DNA of 64,000 bases from CAVPUA01 sp963708805 (GCA_963708805.1 CAVPUA010000003.1:1488001-1552000); one strand, 5' to 3'; numbered from the stretch's first letter, positions 47,825 through 59,100 are shown. The notes: generated from the sequence alone by a model not told the origin. Program-made: numbers and translations.

Positions 47825-48592
47825 ATGGCTAAGACGGAAACGCGCCCCAAGGGCACGACGGCCGTGAACGGTGCCGCGCGCGGTGCCGACGCCAACGGCA
47901 AGTCGCAACGCCGTCGGCAGGAGCTGATCGACGCCGCCGCCAAGATCTTCCAGGACAAGGGATACGAGGCCGCCTCCATCCAGGACGTCGCGGACGCCCT
48001 CGGCATCCTCAAGGGCAGCGTCTACTACTACATCGACTCCAAGGAAGACCTGCTGTTCGCGGCGATCCAGGAAGTGCACGAGTCGGCCCTGGCCAACATG
48101 GAGAAGATCCGCGAGCTCGACGAGCCGCCCCTGACGCTGATCCGGCTGTTCATCGAGAGCCACGTCAAGCACGTCAGCGACAACCTGGTGAAGGCGACCG
48201 TCTTCTTCCACGACTTCCGCTCGCTCGATCCCAAGCGGCACGAGTACATCGTGTCCGAGCGCGACAGCTACGACGCGTTCCTGCGCGAGTTGATCATGCG
48301 CGGCCAGGCCGAGGGCTCGATCTGCAAGGACGTCGATCCGAAGCTGGCGACGCTGGCCATCCTCGGGATGATGAACTGGACGTATCAGTGGTACCGCGTC
48401 GGCGGCAGCATGGACTCGGCGACGATCGGGCGCCAGTTCGCCGATTTCGCTCTGGCCGGGCTGGCCTGCGACCCCGCGACGCACAAGGCCAAGCATCGCT
48501 CTCAAATCGGCAAGATCCCGGCCAACATCACGCTCGGCGTCGGTGGGCAGCCGGTGTTCAAGGAACCACGAAAGCGAGTACCCACGAAGTGA
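47825..48592 (+). CDS. TetR/AcrR-family transcriptional regulator (KstR2-like)
   Basis: This intact protein of about 255 residues has a lysine-rich 30-residue N-terminal extension. The HTH region RRQELIDAAAKIFQDKGYEA then ASIQDVADALGILKGSVYYY and IDSKEDLLFAAIQEVHES is typical of TetR proteins that sense acyl-CoA esters; the nearest resemblance is to KstR2, the repressor of steroid ring-degradation genes. The C-terminal ligand domain includes VFFHDFRSLDPKRHEYI. Start choice: ATG at 47825; GTG at 47813 or 47816 is possible. It lies between two IpdAB-like pairs in the site I operon and is the only TetR gene in the window, hence the likely reader of the palindrome. Confidence 0.9.
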   Translation: MAKTETRPKGTTAVNGAARGADANGKSQRRRQELIDAAAKIFQDKGYEAASIQDVADALGILKGSVYYYIDSKEDLLFAAIQEVHESALANMEKIRELDEPPLTLIRLFIESHVKHVSDNLVKATVFFHDFRSLDPKRHEYIVSERDSYDAFLRELIMRGQAEGSICKDVDPKLATLAILGMMNWTYQWYRVGGSMDSATIGRQFADFALAGLACDPATHKAKHRSQIGKIPANITLGVGGQPVFKEPRKRVPTK

Positions 48593-49376
48593 CCCAGCCG
48601 GCTGACGCGACGCCCTGGGTGGGCCACTTCGACGCACGTGGTCGGGTGCCAGATGGTTCCCTGATCGCGATCGGAGGGGTCGGGACGTCGCGGAAGCCGA
48701 TGAGCCTGGTTCGGGCGCTCGTCGCCGCGGGCGTGCGCGAGCTGCGCGTGGTGTCGGTGCTGGGCAGCGTCGACGTCGATCTACTGATCGCCGCCGGCTG
48801 CGTGGCCGAGGTGCACACCGCCGGCGTGGCGATCGACGGCGTCGGGATGGCGCCGCGTTACCGACAGGCGCGTCAGAGCGGCGAGGTCCGCGTCGTCGAA
48901 TGGTCGGAAGGATCTCTGTACGCCGCGTTCGACGCGTCCGCGCGGGGACTGCCGTCGCTCGCGTGCAGCATGTCGCCCGATTCGGACGTCGTGGCCAACA
49001 ACGACAACCTCGCGGTCGCTCGACGACGTGTTCACCGGCGAGCGCGTGGTGCACGCCCGCGCGCTCACTCCCGATATTGCGCTGCTGCACGTCGCCGAGG
49101 CGTCGCGCGCTCGGTGACCTGTTCATCGACGGCGACGCCGGTTTCGACGTCGTCACAGCGTGCGCGTCCCGTGCCGTCGTCGTCTCGGCTGATCGCGTGG
49201 CCGAGCGCTCTGCGGCGCAGGCGAGCGTGTCGCGGATCTGGGTGGACGAACTCGTCCTTGCACCGGCAGGGTCCTGGCCGACGGCCGCCTATCCGGTCGC
49301 GGCCCTCGATCCGGCGGCGCTGCAGAGCTGGGTCGCCTCCAAGGGCGACGTCGCCGTGCTGGCCGGCCGCTCCTGA
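48589..49376 (+). CDS. IpdA-like CoA-transferase-superfamily alpha subunit, pair 3
   Basis: This protein has about 262 residues. GTSRKPMSLVRALVAAGVRE has the RKPM motif seen in mycobacterial IpdA, then VLGSVDVDLLIAAGCVAEVH and LTPDIALLHVAEAS follow, with GDLFIDGDAGFDVVTACASR. The LPFLPTRAG motif is changed to LPSLACSMSPDSD, so the active site differs from pairs 1 and 2. Frameshifts lie near 49020 and 49110. The GTG overlaps the TetR stop (GTGA) and the stop overlaps the beta start (TGATG). Confidence 0.78.
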
Positions 49377-50189
49377 TGAGCGATCCGGCCGACGTCGTCA
49401 CCACGCTGCTCGCGCGCGATGTCGTGAGCTGCGGTGCGGTCGCGGGGGCTGCGCGTTTTCGCCCTCACCTCGCCGATCTCGATGGTCGCCGGCCTGATGG
49501 CCCAGCGCCTCGGCGCGCCCCGCCTGGCGCTGGCCGGTGGGTTCGGACGACTCGACGTCGCGCCGCATCCCGCCGTGATCTCGGGTGAGTTCGCGTTGGG
49601 CCTGGAGTTCGCGCCGCAGTCCTCGGCGGCCGAGACGTTCATGGCGCTGGCGCGCGGCCGAGTGGGCGTCGTGGTCAGTCCGGCCCAGATCGATGCCCGG
49701 GCGGCTCTGAACCTCTCCGGTGTCGGCGGAACGCAGAAGCAGCCGGCGACGGCGCTGCCCGGTAGTCGCGGGTTGCCTGACAACAACCACTCGACGTCGA
49801 ACGTCTGGTACTTCGTCCCGCAGATCACCCCGCGCCGTCTCGTCGCCGAAGTCGACTTCATCTCCGGCGCTGCGCCCGCGCCCGGCATGCGCCGCTTGCT
49901 GGTTTCGCCCACCGCGACATTGGAGTTCGATGCGGCGCGCGGCTGGCGGATCGTCGGCCTGGCCGAGGGCGTCTCGGTCGAGGACGTCCGCGCCGCTTCG
50001 TCGTTCGACCTGGCGGCCGACTCCCCGCCGGTGCACCGCTTGCCGTCGCCGGAAGAGCTCGCCGTCCTGGCGGCGGTCGACCCGCACGGGCTGCGCCGTC
50101 TGGACTTCGGTTCGATGCCCGCCGGCGAGCTCGACGAGCTCATGGCCGTCGAGGCCCGTGAGCTCGCCCTTACGACTTCTCAGAGCTGA
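49376..50189 (+). CDS. IpdB-like CoA-transferase-superfamily beta subunit, pair 3
   Basis: This subunit has about 270 residues. It starts MSDPADVVTTLLARDVVSC; a frameshift near 49445 leads into FALTSPISMVAGLMAQRLGA, and SPAQIDARAALNLSGVGGTQ, EVDFISGAAPAPGMRRLLVS and GLAEGVSVEDVRAASSFDLA follow. The C-terminus AVDPHGLRRLDFGSMPAGEL is the IpdB-type ending. It closes the third CoA-transferase-like pair. The SDR gene follows 21 bases later. Confidence 0.83.
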
Positions 50190-50210
50190 GACGAGAACAG
50201 GAGCAATCAC

Positions 50211-50975
50211 ATGCAGGTAGCGAACACGGTCGGACTCGTCACCGGTGGAGCCGGCGGTTTGGGAGGCGCGGTCGCGCGCATGCTCGTCGACGGCGGCGGC
50301 CGGGTCGCGATCATCGACGTGCCGAGTTCGCCCGGCGCCGCGTTCGCGGCCGAGCTCGGCCCGAACGCGTTGTTCCTGCCGACCGACGTCACGCAGACCG
50401 ACCAGGTCGAGTCCGCGATTGCCCAGACGATGGCCGAGTTCGGGCGGATCGATCTCTGCGTCAACGCGGCCGGCATCAGCCCGGCCGCGCGCATCGTCGG
50501 TCGTGACGGCACCCTGTTTCCCCTCGATCTGTTCAAGAAGACGATCGACATCAATCTGGTCGGCATGTTCGACGTCACCCGGCAGGCAGCCGGCGCGATG
50601 AGCAACAACGAGCCGGGCGAATCCGGCGAGCGCGGGTTGATCATCAACGTGGCATCGATCGCGGCGTTCGAGGGGCAAGTCGGCCAGGCGTCCTACACCG
50701 CGTCCAAGGGGGCGATCGTGGCCCTCACCCTGCAGCTGGCCCGCGACCTGGCCAAGCTGGGAATCCGGGTCATGGCGATCGCGCCGGGCATCATGGACAC
50801 GCCGATGCTGGCCGGGCTCGACGACAAGCGCAAGCAGGGTCTGGTCGACCTGAGTCTGTTCCCGAAGCGACTCGGCACACCCGCCGACTTCGCGCAGCTG
50901 ACCCGCAGCATCATGGAGAACACGATGCTCAACGGTGACATCATCCGTCTGGACGCGGCAACCCGGTTGGGCTGA
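50211..50975 (+). CDS. Short-chain dehydrogenase, HSD10/3-hydroxyacyl-CoA dehydrogenase-like
   Basis: This intact 254-residue SDR has the NAD motif LVTGGAGGLGGAVARMLVDG, the catalytic YTASKGAIVALTLQLARDLA and INVASIAAFEGQVGQAS. The insert GRDGTLFPLDLFKKTIDINL and the ending FPKRLGTPADFAQLTRSIME are characteristic of 3-hydroxyacyl-CoA dehydrogenase type II (HSD17B10), which accepts steroids and branched acyl-CoAs. GAGCAATCAC precedes the ATG with CAGGAG nine bases upstream. It is the last gene of the site I operon. Confidence 0.92.
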   Translation: MQVANTVGLVTGGAGGLGGAVARMLVDGGGRVAIIDVPSSPGAAFAAELGPNALFLPTDVTQTDQVESAIAQTMAEFGRIDLCVNAAGISPAARIVGRDGTLFPLDLFKKTIDINLVGMFDVTRQAAGAMSNNEPGESGERGLIINVASIAAFEGQVGQASYTASKGAIVALTLQLARDLAKLGIRVMAIAPGIMDTPMLAGLDDKRKQGLVDLSLFPKRLGTPADFAQLTRSIMENTMLNGDIIRLDAATRLG

Positions 50976-51050
50976 GTGGGGCGAGCCGCTCGGTGGGCGC
51001 GACGCCGGGATAAGTCTGCGGTAAGCGTCGTGAACGCTTGTTGATCTTGA

Positions 51051-51094
51051 AGAACCCGGGGCCTATCTTTACCTTGGGGCAGGCCCCGGGTTCT
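51051..51094. terminator. Perfect 13-bp inverted repeat after the catabolic island
   Basis: AGAACCCGGGGCC (51051-51063) and GGCCCCGGGTTCT (51082-51094) are exact complements with an 18-base loop. It lies 76 bases after the SDR stop and about 160 before the Lrp gene. It ends the island's last operon or controls the next gene. A smaller GCGAAAGCTTCGC hairpin follows directly. Confidence 0.65.
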
Positions 51095-51254
51095 GGCGAA
51101 AGCTTCGCGAAAATGGTCGCCGCGAGGACATCGCTCGGGGGGAGCAATTTCCGCGGCTGTTCGACCACTTCACTGACTCTTTACATCGCCGCCCACAGTG
51201 TTGCGTGCGTCGAGTGACGACGAAAGCGTGTGCCGGATTTGGTAGCTTTTTGCG

Positions 51255-52278
51255 GTGGCGATGCCTGATCAGTTCAAATTGGACGAACTGGATCTGAAAA
51301 TCATCCACGCACTCCAATTGCAACCACGGGCCTCATGGAGTCTCATCGGGTCCTGCGTCGGCGTAGATCCGGCGACGGCGACGCGTCGATGGCAGCGGAT
51401 GAACGAGGCCGGCGCGGCCTGGATCAGCTGCTTCCCCGCCCTCGAGACGTCCGATGTAGGTGCGATCGTCGAGCTGCAATGCGCGCCGGGACGAACCGAG
51501 GAGATCGCCAACATCTTGGCGGGCGACGCCCACTCACGAACGATTCAGATCCAGTCGGGCCAGTTCGACGTCGGCGCCGTGGTCGTCACTCGCAGCACTC
51601 AGGATCTGGCCCGCTACGTGCTCGAGCGGGTCTCGTTGATCGAGGGCATCACGGCCGTTCGCACCTTGCCGATCACGGGGTCCTACCGCGACATCACCCG
51701 CTGGCGCATACGCGCCCTCGACCCGGCGACCGTGCGCCGGCTGGTGCCCGACAACCCGCCCGTGGTGCGGCGACCGGCGGTCGGCGATTGGGAAGTCATC
51801 ACCGCACTGAGCTACAACCCACGGGTCACTGTGGGGGAGTTGGCGGCCCAACTCTCGGTCAGTCCCAGCACGGCCCGGCGACGGCTGGAGGTTGCGGCCG
51901 GCCATCAGGTTCAGCTCATGTGTGAGCTGGCGGTGCCACTGTCGCCCTGGCCGACGCAGATCACCCTGTTCGCTGAATGTCGACCCGATCGGTTGGACGC
52001 GGTCGGCGACCGGACTGAGCCGGCTCCCCGATGTGCTGGCGGTCTTCACGACGCTCGGCGCCCCCAACCTGGACGTGGCCGTCCGCTTCCGGTCGATCAA
52101 GGATGTCGCGCGCCTCGAAGCGGCGGTCGTCCATAATTTTCCAGATCTGAAGATTGTCGAGCGACTACTGGTAATGCGGCTCGTGAAATGGGGTGGTCAG
52201 GTGATCGACAAAAATGGTTTCGCCACGTCGTACGTGCCGATTGACATTCGGAAAGACCCTGTGCGCAAGCCGGACTAG
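51255..52278 (+). CDS. Lrp/AsnC-family regulator with two HTH-RAM modules
   Basis: This regulator has about 340 residues, twice the length of a classical Lrp. Module 1 begins FKLDELDLKIIHALQLQPRA with HTH SLIGSCVGVDPATATRRWQR. Module 2 begins VGDWEVITALSYNPRVTVGE with HTH LAAQLSVSPSTARRRLEVAA, and a ligand-binding domain follows. A frameshift near 52015 is present. The start is GTG 51255 or ATG 51261. Double Lrp proteins occur in actinomycetes and bind amino acids. It has no recurrent palindrome upstream, so it appears not to belong to the TetR regulon. Confidence 0.88.
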
Positions 52279-52310
52279 TACACCTGAAATAGATCGCGGG
52301 AAACATAAAA

Positions 52311-52344
52311 GCCGGGGCTCCCCTCGCGAGAGGGGAGCCCCGGC
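52311..52344 (-). terminator. Strong intrinsic terminator for leftward transcripts
   Basis: GCCGGGGCTCCCCTC (52311-52325) and GAGGGGAGCCCCGGC (52330-52344) form a perfect 15-bp stem with a GCGA loop. On the minus strand it is followed by TTTTATGTTT, giving a classical rho-independent terminator for the lipoprotein/surface-protein operon. It also lies 33 bases after the Lrp stop and may slow that transcript. Confidence 0.85.
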
Positions 52345-52670
52345 GGCGATCTTCCAGTTCCGGTCGGCGGGCCTACGGGGGTTTAGCTCGCCTTGCGGAC
52401 CTGGACGCTTGTTGACGTTATCGCCAAGAAGAAGAATGCCCTATCGGCGGCCGTTATGAAAGCGCATGCAGGAAACAGCAACTTTCGACCGCCTCCGTGC
52501 GCGATTTGAATGACGGAGGCCGGAAGCGGTTCCGGTGGCTTTACCGACCATCCGACATACTCGTGCGAGCGATGCCAAGGGGACATAAGTAACCATTGAT
52601 CATAACCACACTAGGCCCTTCGGCGATTGTGCGAGATACGCCAGGTGCGCCCGACTCTCGCGCACTTGGA
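52345..52670. other. Non-coding stretch between terminator and lipoprotein gene
   Basis: I see no ORF with plausible coding character here. It would be transcribed as the 3' untranslated region of the leftward lipoprotein gene. A lower GC content around 52400-52500 separates it from the coding regions. No tRNA or riboswitch fold was recognised. Confidence 0.4.
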
Positions 52671-53135
52671 TCAGCCGGCCGCGACGCCGCGAAGGACGCA
52701 GAGCGTGCCGCTGAGGGCGGGGAAGTCCTTGCTGGCCTTCCAGTCCTGGTGGTCGCCCGGCTTGACCTTGACGCTCGTGGTCGCGTAGTCCTCGACGGTT
52801 GCCTTGGCCGACGTGAAGAAGACCGTGATGTCGTAGGTCTTCGTGGATTGCCCGGAATTGGTGACTGTTCCGGACGCCGCCCATCCGCCGCCGGTCTGGT
52901 CGCAGGCCGCGATCGTGACGTCCGTCCGCAAGGACGTGTCATTGGCCACCGAGGTCGGCAGTTGAGTGTTCTGTGGAACCGTCGGCGGCGCCGAGGTCGT
53001 CGTCGTCGCCTGAGATCTGGCCGTCGAGCTGGCCAGTGGTGTGCCCGTGCTCTTGTGGCTGCTCGACGAGCAGGCGGCAATCGAGAATGCGCACCCGAGC
53101 AGAGCGATACTGGCGAATGCAGTTTTGATTTTCAT
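52671..53135 (-). CDS. Small secreted lipoprotein with immunoglobulin-like (FxLYD-type) domain
   Basis: This intact 154-residue protein has a signal peptide MKIKTAFASIALLGCAFSIA followed by ACSSSS, a lipobox with Cys 22 as anchor. A Ser/Thr-rich linker of about 35 residues follows. The globular part reads GWAASGTVTNSGQSTKTYDI and VFFTSAKATVEDYATTSVKV, a beta-sandwich pattern of FxLYD/DUF4352-type domains. Function unknown. It lies 53 bases downstream of the giant surface-protein gene and may be co-transcribed with it. Confidence 0.85.
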   Translation of the reverse strand: MKIKTAFASIALLGCAFSIAACSSSSHKSTGTPLASSTARSQATTTTSAPPTVPQNTQLPTSVANDTSLRTDVTIAACDQTGGGWAASGTVTNSGQSTKTYDITVFFTSAKATVEDYATTSVKVKPGDHQDWKASKDFPALSGTLCVLRGVAAG

Positions 53136-53188
53136 GGTGCGTTTCCTTTAGCTGTCTTTGTTGCGGGGGCGAAGCCGTGAACGTTTCG

Positions 53189-56100
53189 TCAGCGGCGGTC
53201 GGGACGGCGAGTGGCCGCGAAGAACATCAGCAGCAACCCGAGGATCAGGAAGCCGACGGCGAAGCCCACCAGCACGGGGAGCGCCGCAATGCCGGTGAAG
53301 GCGAGCGTTTGGTGGACGTCGACCTGTGCGGTGTCGGTGGCGGTCAGCGTGACCCCGTTGACGATGGCCATTGCCGTGGCCGTGTTCGTCACGTGGCCGG
53401 CCGTGGCGTCTGAACTGGTGATGACGTGGCTCGGGGCCGTGCACATGGTGGTGGCACCAGGGGCCAGTGTGCTGCTCGGGCAGCTGACCACGCCGGCCGT
53501 GGGGTCGGTGACGGTGACACCGGTGATGGTGGTGTTGCCGGTGTTGGTGATCGCGATGGTCCACGCGATCGTGTCGCCGGTGTCGGTGACTCCGTCGTTG
53601 TTCGTGTCGTGGACGGTGCCGGTCTTATGCAGGGACAGCGACTGGATGCTGCCGGTCGGCACGGTGGCGGTGGAGACGGGCGAGGTGACCGTCGGGCACG
53701 TCGCCGAGGCCGCCTGGGCGGCGGCCGTGCGCGCCAAGGTCCCCATCGGCAGGGTGCAGGTCGTCGCCGCGGTCGCGGTGGCGGTGTCGGTGACCTGACC
53801 GGCGTCCAGGTCGGCCTGAGTGACCGTGTGCGGCGAATCGCTGGTGCAGTCCATGCTCGCCCCGGGCGCCAACGTCGTCACCGGGCAGGTGACCGAGCCT
53901 CCGCTGGGATCAGCGATGGTGGGGGTGGCCAGTGTGAGGTTGCCGGTGTTCGTGACGGCGAAGTGCCACTCGATCGTGTCGCCGACGTCGGTGCGGTGAT
54001 CGGCGTTGACGTCGGAGACCACCCCGGACTTCACCAGCGACACCGATGGGCTGGCCGCCGTCGTCACCGGCGCCGAGGACCCCGATCCGGTGACGGGGGC
54101 GCCGCCCGGACCGGTGCCCGTAGCCGTGGCCGTGTTGGCGATGCCGCCGTGGTCGAGGTCGGCCTGGGTGACGGAGTACGTGCCGGTGCAGGTGATCTTC
54201 GCGCCGGGCGCAAGGGATGCCACCGGGCTGGTCGGCGTGCAGCTGAGTGCCAACGCCGGCGCCGCGGGGGCGGTCAATGTGTCGGTGACGGACACCCCCG
54301 ACAGGGTCACGTTGCCGCTGTTCGTCGCGACGATCGTGTACGTGACCGGCTGTCCGACGCTCGAGATCGTGGTCGTACTCGGCGTCTTGGCGACCGTCAG
54401 ACCAGGCGACGCCGTGGCGTTGACGATCGCCGTCGAGGGCGCGCCGGCGAACGGGGCGCCGTGGGCGTCGGCGCCTGTCGCCGTCGCGGTATCGGAATAC
54501 GAGCCCGCGTCCACGTCGGCCTGGGTGATGGTGTGGGTCGTCGTCCCGGAGCACGCGAGCGACGCCGTCGGCGCGAGCCCGCCCGCAGGCAGGGCGCAGG
54601 TGACGGCACCGCCGTCGGAGGGGTCGGTGACGTTGAGCGTGGTCAACGTGACGTTGCCGGTGTTCTTCACCACGAAGGAGTAGGTGACGGTGTCGCCGAC
54701 CTTGACGTTGGTCTGGTCCGCGGCCGGCGACACCGTGGCGGTCTTGAGCAGCGTCGCGGCGGGAGCCGCGGTGGCGTTCACAGTCGCGGTGGACGGAGCG
54801 GCCGGGCTGGTGTCGCCGTTGTTGTCGGTGCCCGTTGCGGTGGCGGTGTCGGAGTAGGAGCTGGCATCGACGTCGGCTTGGGTGATGGTGTGGGTGGTGG
54901 TGCCGGTGCAGGTGACGGAGGCGTTCGGGGCGAGGCCACCGGCCGGGGGAGCGCAGGTGACCGTTCCGCCGTCGCTGGGGTCATTGACGGTGAGGGTGGT
55001 GAGGGTGACGTTGCCGGTGTTCTTGACGACGAACGTGTAGGTGACGGTGTCGCCGACCTTCACGTCCGCCTGGTCCGCCGCCGGGGTGACGGTGGCCGTC
55101 TTGACGAGGGTCACCGACGGGCTGGCCGAAGTCGTGACCGGTGTCGAGGAGCCGGAGCCGGTGATCGGGGTGCCGGTGGGTGTGGTTCCGGTGGCGGTGG
55201 CGGTGTTGGCGATGCCGCCGTGGTCGAGGTCGGTTTGGGTGACGGAGTAGGTGCCGGTGCAGGTGATGCTGGCGCCGGGCGCCAATGAGGTGACTGGCGT
55301 CGTCGGGGTGCAGGACAACGACAGGGCCGGTGCGGCGGGTGCGGTCGAGTGTGTCGGTGACCGTGACGTTGGACAGGGTGACGTTGCCGGTGTTGGTGGC
55401 GACGATGGTGTACGTGACGGCCTGACCAACGCGGGAGATCGTGCTCGTGCTGGGCGTCTTGGTGACGGTCAGCGCGCCGGCGGCCGGGTCGGTGCTGACG
55501 CTCGCGGTCGACAGGATGGCCGGGCTGGTGTCGCCGTTGGTGTCGGCGCCGGTGGCGGTGGCGGTGTCGGAGTAGGAGCCCGGCATCGACGTCGGCCTGG
55601 GTGATCGTGTGAGTCGTGGTGCCGGAACACGTCACGGAGGCGTCCGGGGCGAGCGCCCCCGGCCGGGGCGAGCGCAGGTGACCGTTCCGCCGTCGCTGGG
55701 GTCATTGACGGTGAGGGTGGTGAGGGTGACGTTGCCGGTGTTCTTCACCACGAAGGAGTAGGTGACGGTGTCACCGACCTTCGCCGCGGTCTGGTCCGCG
55801 GCGGGATTGACGGCGCCGCTCTTGGTCAGGCTCAGCAGGGGCGACGCGACGGTGGTGACCGGCGTCGAGGAGCCGGAGCCGGTGATCGGGGTGCCGGTGG
55901 GTGTGGTTCCGGTGGCGGTGGCGGTGTTGGCGATGCCGCCGTGGTCGAGGTCGGTTTGGGTGACGGAGTAGGTGCCGGTGCAGGTGATGCTGGCGCCGGG
56001 CGCCAATGAGGTGACTGGCGTCGTCGGGGTGCAGGACAACGACAGGGCCGGTGCGGCGGGTGCGGTGAGTGTGTCGGTGACCGTGACGTTGGACAGGGTG

Positions 56101-59100
56101 ACGTTGCCGGTGTTGGTGGCGACGATGGTGTACGTGACGGCCTGACCGAACGCGGGAGATCGTGCTCGTGCTGGGCGTCTTGGTGACGGTCAGCGCGCCG
56201 GCGGCCGGGTCGGTGCTGACGCTCGCGGTCGACGGGGCCGAGGCTGACGTGTGGGACAGCGGCGTCGGTGCCGCGTAGCCGTGGCCGTATCCGACCGCGA
56301 CCCGGCATCCACGTCAGCTTGAGTGATCGTGTGCGTGGTCGTCCCGGAACACGTCACCGACGAGCCGGGGGCGAGGCCACCGGCCGGCGGGGCGCAGGTC
56401 ACAGCTCCGCCATCGGACGGGTCGGTCACGGTGAGGGTGGTGAGGGTGACGTTGCCGGTGTTCTTGACCAGGAAGCTGTAGGTGACGGTGTCACCGACCT
56501 TGCCGGTCTGATCCGCGGCCGGGGACACCACAGCGGTCTTGGTCAGGGTGACAGCGGGGGCGGCCGATGACGTGACGGTGGCGCTGGCCGGTGCCGACGG
56601 GGACGTGACACCACTAGCGCTGGTCCCGGTGGCGGTCGCGTTGTCGGTCCGTGATCCGGCATCCACGTCGGCCTGGGTGATCGTGTGAGTCGTCGTCGCC
56701 GGAACACGTCACCGACGCGTTCGGGGCGAGGCCACCGGCTGGGGGTGCGCAGGTGACAGCTCCGCCGTCGCTGGGATCGGTCACGGTCAACGTGGTAAGG
56801 GTGACGTTGCCGGTGTTCTTCACCAGGAAGCTGTAAGTCACGGTGTCGCCGACCTTGGCCGCGGTCTGATCCGCGGCCGGGGAAACCACAGCGGTCTTGG
56901 TCAGGGTGACCGCGGGGTTGGCCGATGACGTGACGGTGGCGCTGGCGGGCGCCGACGGGGACGTGACACCACTAGCGCTGGTCCCGGTGGCGGTCGCGTT
57001 GTCGGTCCGTGATCCGGCATCCACGTCGGCCTGGGTGATCGTGTGAGTCGTGGTGCCCGAACACGTGACGGACGCGGAAGGCGCAAGTCCCCCGGCTGGG
57101 GGTGCGCAGGTCACCGTTCCGCCGTCGGACGGGTCGGTCACGGTGAGCGTGGTCAGGGTGACGTTGCCGGTGTTCTTGACGACGAACGTGTAGGTGACGG
57201 TGTCGCCGACCTTGACGTTGGTCTGATCAGCGGCCGGCGACACAACAGCCGTCTTGGCCAACGTGACAGCGGGTCCAGCCGCCGCGGCCGGAACAGTCGC
57301 GGTCGACGGGGCGGACGGTGACGTCAGCGCCACCCGCGCTGGTGCCGGTGGCGGTCGCGTTGTCGGTCCGTGACCCGGCGTCGACGTCGGCCTGGGTGAT
57401 CGTGTGGGTGGTGGTGCCGGTGCAGGTGACGGATGCGTTCGGGGCGAGGCCACCGGCCGGCGGGGCGCAGGTCACAGCTCCGCCATCGGACGGGTCGGTC
57501 ACGGTCAACGTGGTCAGGGTGACGTTGCCGGTGTTCCTCACCACGAACGAGTAGGTGACGGTGTCGCCGACCTTCACATTCGTCTGATCCGCAGCCGGCG
57601 CGACGGTCAGCGGTTTTGGTCAACGTCACGGCCGGTCCAGCCGTCACGGCCGAGACGATCGCGGTCGACGGGGCCGAGGCCGAGGTGTGGGACAACGCGT
57701 CGGTGCCAGTGGCCGTGGCCGTGTCGGCGTAGGAGCCGGCGTCGACGTCGGCTTGGGTGATGGTGTGGGTGGTGGTCCCCGAGCAGGTCACGGATGCGTT
57801 CGGGGCGAGGCCACCGGCCGGGGGAGCGCAGGTGACCGTCCCGCCGTCCGACGGGTCAGTCACCGTCAACGTGGTCAGGGTGACGTTGCCGGTGTTCTTC
57901 ACCACGAACGAGTAGGTGACGATGTCGCCGACCTTGGCCGCGGTCTGATCCGCGGCCGGGGAAACAACAGCCGTCTTGGTCAGGGTGACCGCGGGGTTGG
58001 CCGATGACGTGACGGTGGCGCTGGCCGGCGCGGACGGGGAGGTGACACCACTAGCGCTGGTCCCGGTGGCGGTCGCGCTGTCCGACCGCGACCCGGCATC
58101 CACGTCAGCTTGAGTGATCGTGTGCGTGGTCGTCCCGGAACACGTCACCGACGAGCCGGGGGCGAGGCCACCGGCCGGGGGTGCGCAGGTCACAGCTCCG
58201 CCATCGGACGGGTCGGTCACCGTCAACGTGGTCAGGGTGACGTTGCTGGTGTTCATGACCACGAACGTGTAGGTGACGATGTCACCCACCTTGACGTCGT
58301 CTGATCAGCGGCCGGCGACACAGCAGCCGTCTTGGCCAACGTGACAGCGGGTCCAGCCGTCACGGCCGGGACGATCGCGGTCGACGGGGCCGAGGCTGAC
58401 GTGTGGGACAGCGCGTCGGTGCCCGTAGCCGTGGCCGTATCCGACCGCGACCCGGCATCCACGTCAGCTTGAGTGATCGTGTGCGTGGTCGTCCCGGAAC
58501 ACGTCACCGACGAGCCGGGGGCGAGGCCACCGGCCGGGGGTGCGCAGGTCACAGCTCCGCCATCGGACGGGTCCGTCACGGTCAACGTGGTCAGGGTGAC
58601 GTTGCCGGTGTTCTTCACGAGGAACGCTGTAAGTGACGGTGTCGCCGACCTTGACGTTGGTCTGATCCGTCGGCCGGGGAAACAACAGCGGTCTTGGTCA
58701 GGCGTGACAGCGGGGGTGGCGATGACGTGACGGTGGCGCTGGCGGGCGCCGACGGGGACGTGACACCACCAGCGCTGGTCCCGGTGGCGGTCGCGTTGTC
58801 GGTCCGTGACCCGGCGTCGACATCAGCCTGAGTGATCGTGTGAGTCGTCGTCGAACACGTCACCGAGCGTTCGGGGCGGCACCGGCCGGCGGGCGCAGGT
58901 CACAGCTCCGCCGTGGCGGGTGGTACGGTAGCGTGGTCAGGGTGACGTTGCCGGTGTTCCTCACCACGAACGAGTAGGTGACGGTGTCGCCGACGTTCAC
59001 TTCGTCTGATCCGCGCGGGAGACCACAGCCGTTTGGTAACGTCACGGCCGGTCAGCGTCACGGGAGACGTCGCGGTAACGGCGAGGCCGGTGTGGGACAG

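Noticed and set aside
52345..52670. Possible riboswitch (cyclic di-GMP or di-AMP type) near the surface-protein genes
   Set aside because: I could not match a conserved riboswitch core. The region lies downstream of the leftward genes rather than in a leader.
53426..55288. 620-codon plus-strand frame in the repeat region
   Set aside because: It is the antisense of the DUF11 repeats, glycine- and arginine-rich and without start signals.
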